This document shows positions 60,458-60,832 of a DNA stretch of 60,832 bases, in pieces. This stretch comes from Actinomycetes bacterium (GTDB lineage: Bacteria; Actinomycetota; Coriobacteriia; Coriobacteriales; Eggerthellaceae). Location of the stretch: assembly GCA_023429565.1 (NCBI GenBank), contig JAEZDJ010000047.1:1-60832 (forward strand), in the 5' to 3' direction. The notes beneath the pieces were generated by a model that worked only from the letters and a program-made list of their open reading frames with translations, was not told where the DNA came from and searched no databases. Position numbers and translations under genes: made by a program. Positions within the stretch are counted from its first letter, which is position 1, and each line of letters begins with the position of its first letter.

Positions 60458-60832
60458 TATCTGCAGCCTTCCTTAGCGTATTCAGGAAATCGGCTTTCGT
60501 TGACGAGTGCGATCCAGAGAGAAGTGACTTATTGACGTCGCGAGGATGAAGACCGCTCTCGAAAAACTCCGCCTGTCACCGGTCTGCCTTGAAGTTTCTC
60601 CTTGGTAACCCTCGGAAAAAATCCTCGCTTTCAAGGCCTTGCCGCCTGCCAAATCTAGCGCAGATCAGCCTGTGTTGAGACTGACGATCGACACCTTTGT
60701 ATATTCGGTTGAATGGCAAAGCCAGCTGAACGTCTGCTGGCATCTTCCCGTTCTTGCAGTTAGCTGAACGGATTTTACCAAGGCCTGATCGCTTGGACGG
60801 GCGGCGGCCGGGCCTTTCCATGGACCGACTGC
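60458..60832. other. Right-edge non-coding stretch
   Basis: No open frame with a ribosome site or recognisable product was seen. The DNA is less GC-rich than the genes. GTTAGCTGAAC near 60758 resembles half of the metal box but lacks the other half. A minus-strand frame from 60821 gives a basic sequence I cannot identify; an insertion-sequence remnant is possible but unsupported. Confidence 0.5.

Noticed and set aside
1..60832. tRNA, rRNA, transposase or integrase genes
   Set aside because: No T-arm/anticodon pattern, rRNA core or recognisable transposase or integrase motif was seen on either strand by reading. tRNAscan and ISfinder searches would be decisive.

Overview
This 60.8 kb window is high-GC bacterial chromosome with short intergenic gaps and many coupled genes. 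The gene set suggests a host-associated anaerobe of the Actinomycetota class Coriobacteriia (Eggerthellales/Slackia-like). It includes a DUF3793/flavodoxin pair, a DUF6110-like protein with an HMA2-type P-type ATPase, a ferredoxin-linked 2-oxoacid oxidoreductase, an AmmeMemoRadiSam set and an ArsM-radical SAM fusion. This placement is inferred from remembered family distributions; no search was run. Two perfect parS sites (103-118 and 24551-24566) suggest the window lies near the replication origin. I saw no rRNA, tRNA, CRISPR, prophage or complete insertion sequence.

Region 1 (1-21.4 kb) handles metals and transport. It holds a flavodoxin/DUF3793 pair, a FeoB-associated-like HMA protein, and a PchR-type AraC regulator divergent from a three-gene ECF importer and a two-gene ABC exporter-fold pair of siderophore type. 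An M20 peptidase and an OFA-type MFS carrier follow. Next come a hidden 26-residue peptide gene, a DUF6110-like protein with a non-CPC P1B ATPase, and a DUF454 protein with a 1160-residue fused CydDC-like ABC protein. Five copies of one 18-bp palindrome (consensus wGTTAGCynnrGCTAACa) sit at the promoters of four of these units, plus one orphan site. They look like operators of a single metal-responsive, DtxR-like repressor.

Region 2 (21.5-27.8 kb) holds two classical metal efflux units. One is ArsR - HMA chaperone - Cd/Zn/Pb ATPase on the minus strand. The other is CsoR - CopA on the plus strand. CopA ends in a fused CopZ-like domain that has its own ribosome-binding site and ATG.

Region 3 (27.9-37.8 kb) is housekeeping: a PQ-loop membrane protein, YfcE-type phosphodiesterase, dGTPase, dnaG, NfeD/SPFH, def-fmt-rsmB and glpX.

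Region 4 (38.2-46.4 kb) is a 2-oxoacid:ferredoxin oxidoreductase (delta, alpha, beta, gamma). It is flanked on both sides by paralogous pairs of HTH-cupin regulator and AMP-forming acyl-CoA synthetase. This suggests interconversion of branched or aromatic acids, acyl-CoAs and 2-oxoacids.

Region 5 (46.6-54.5 kb) has an aldo/keto reductase, a TM/helical hypothetical protein, the AmmeMemoRadiSam genes (Memo-AMMECR1 fusion plus radical SAM), a 25-bp inverted repeat and a PyrR-attenuated pyrRBC operon.

Region 6 (55.1-60.5 kb) is the most novel-looking. It has an ArsM-like methyltransferase lacking two of the three arsenic-binding cysteines, a CobW/P47K-type GTPase, a 140-bp nested palindrome, and an ArsM-ArsS (arsenosugar radical SAM) fusion, followed by a lipoprotein. 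No ArsR, ArsB or ArsC accompanies it, so it looks biosynthetic rather than detoxifying.
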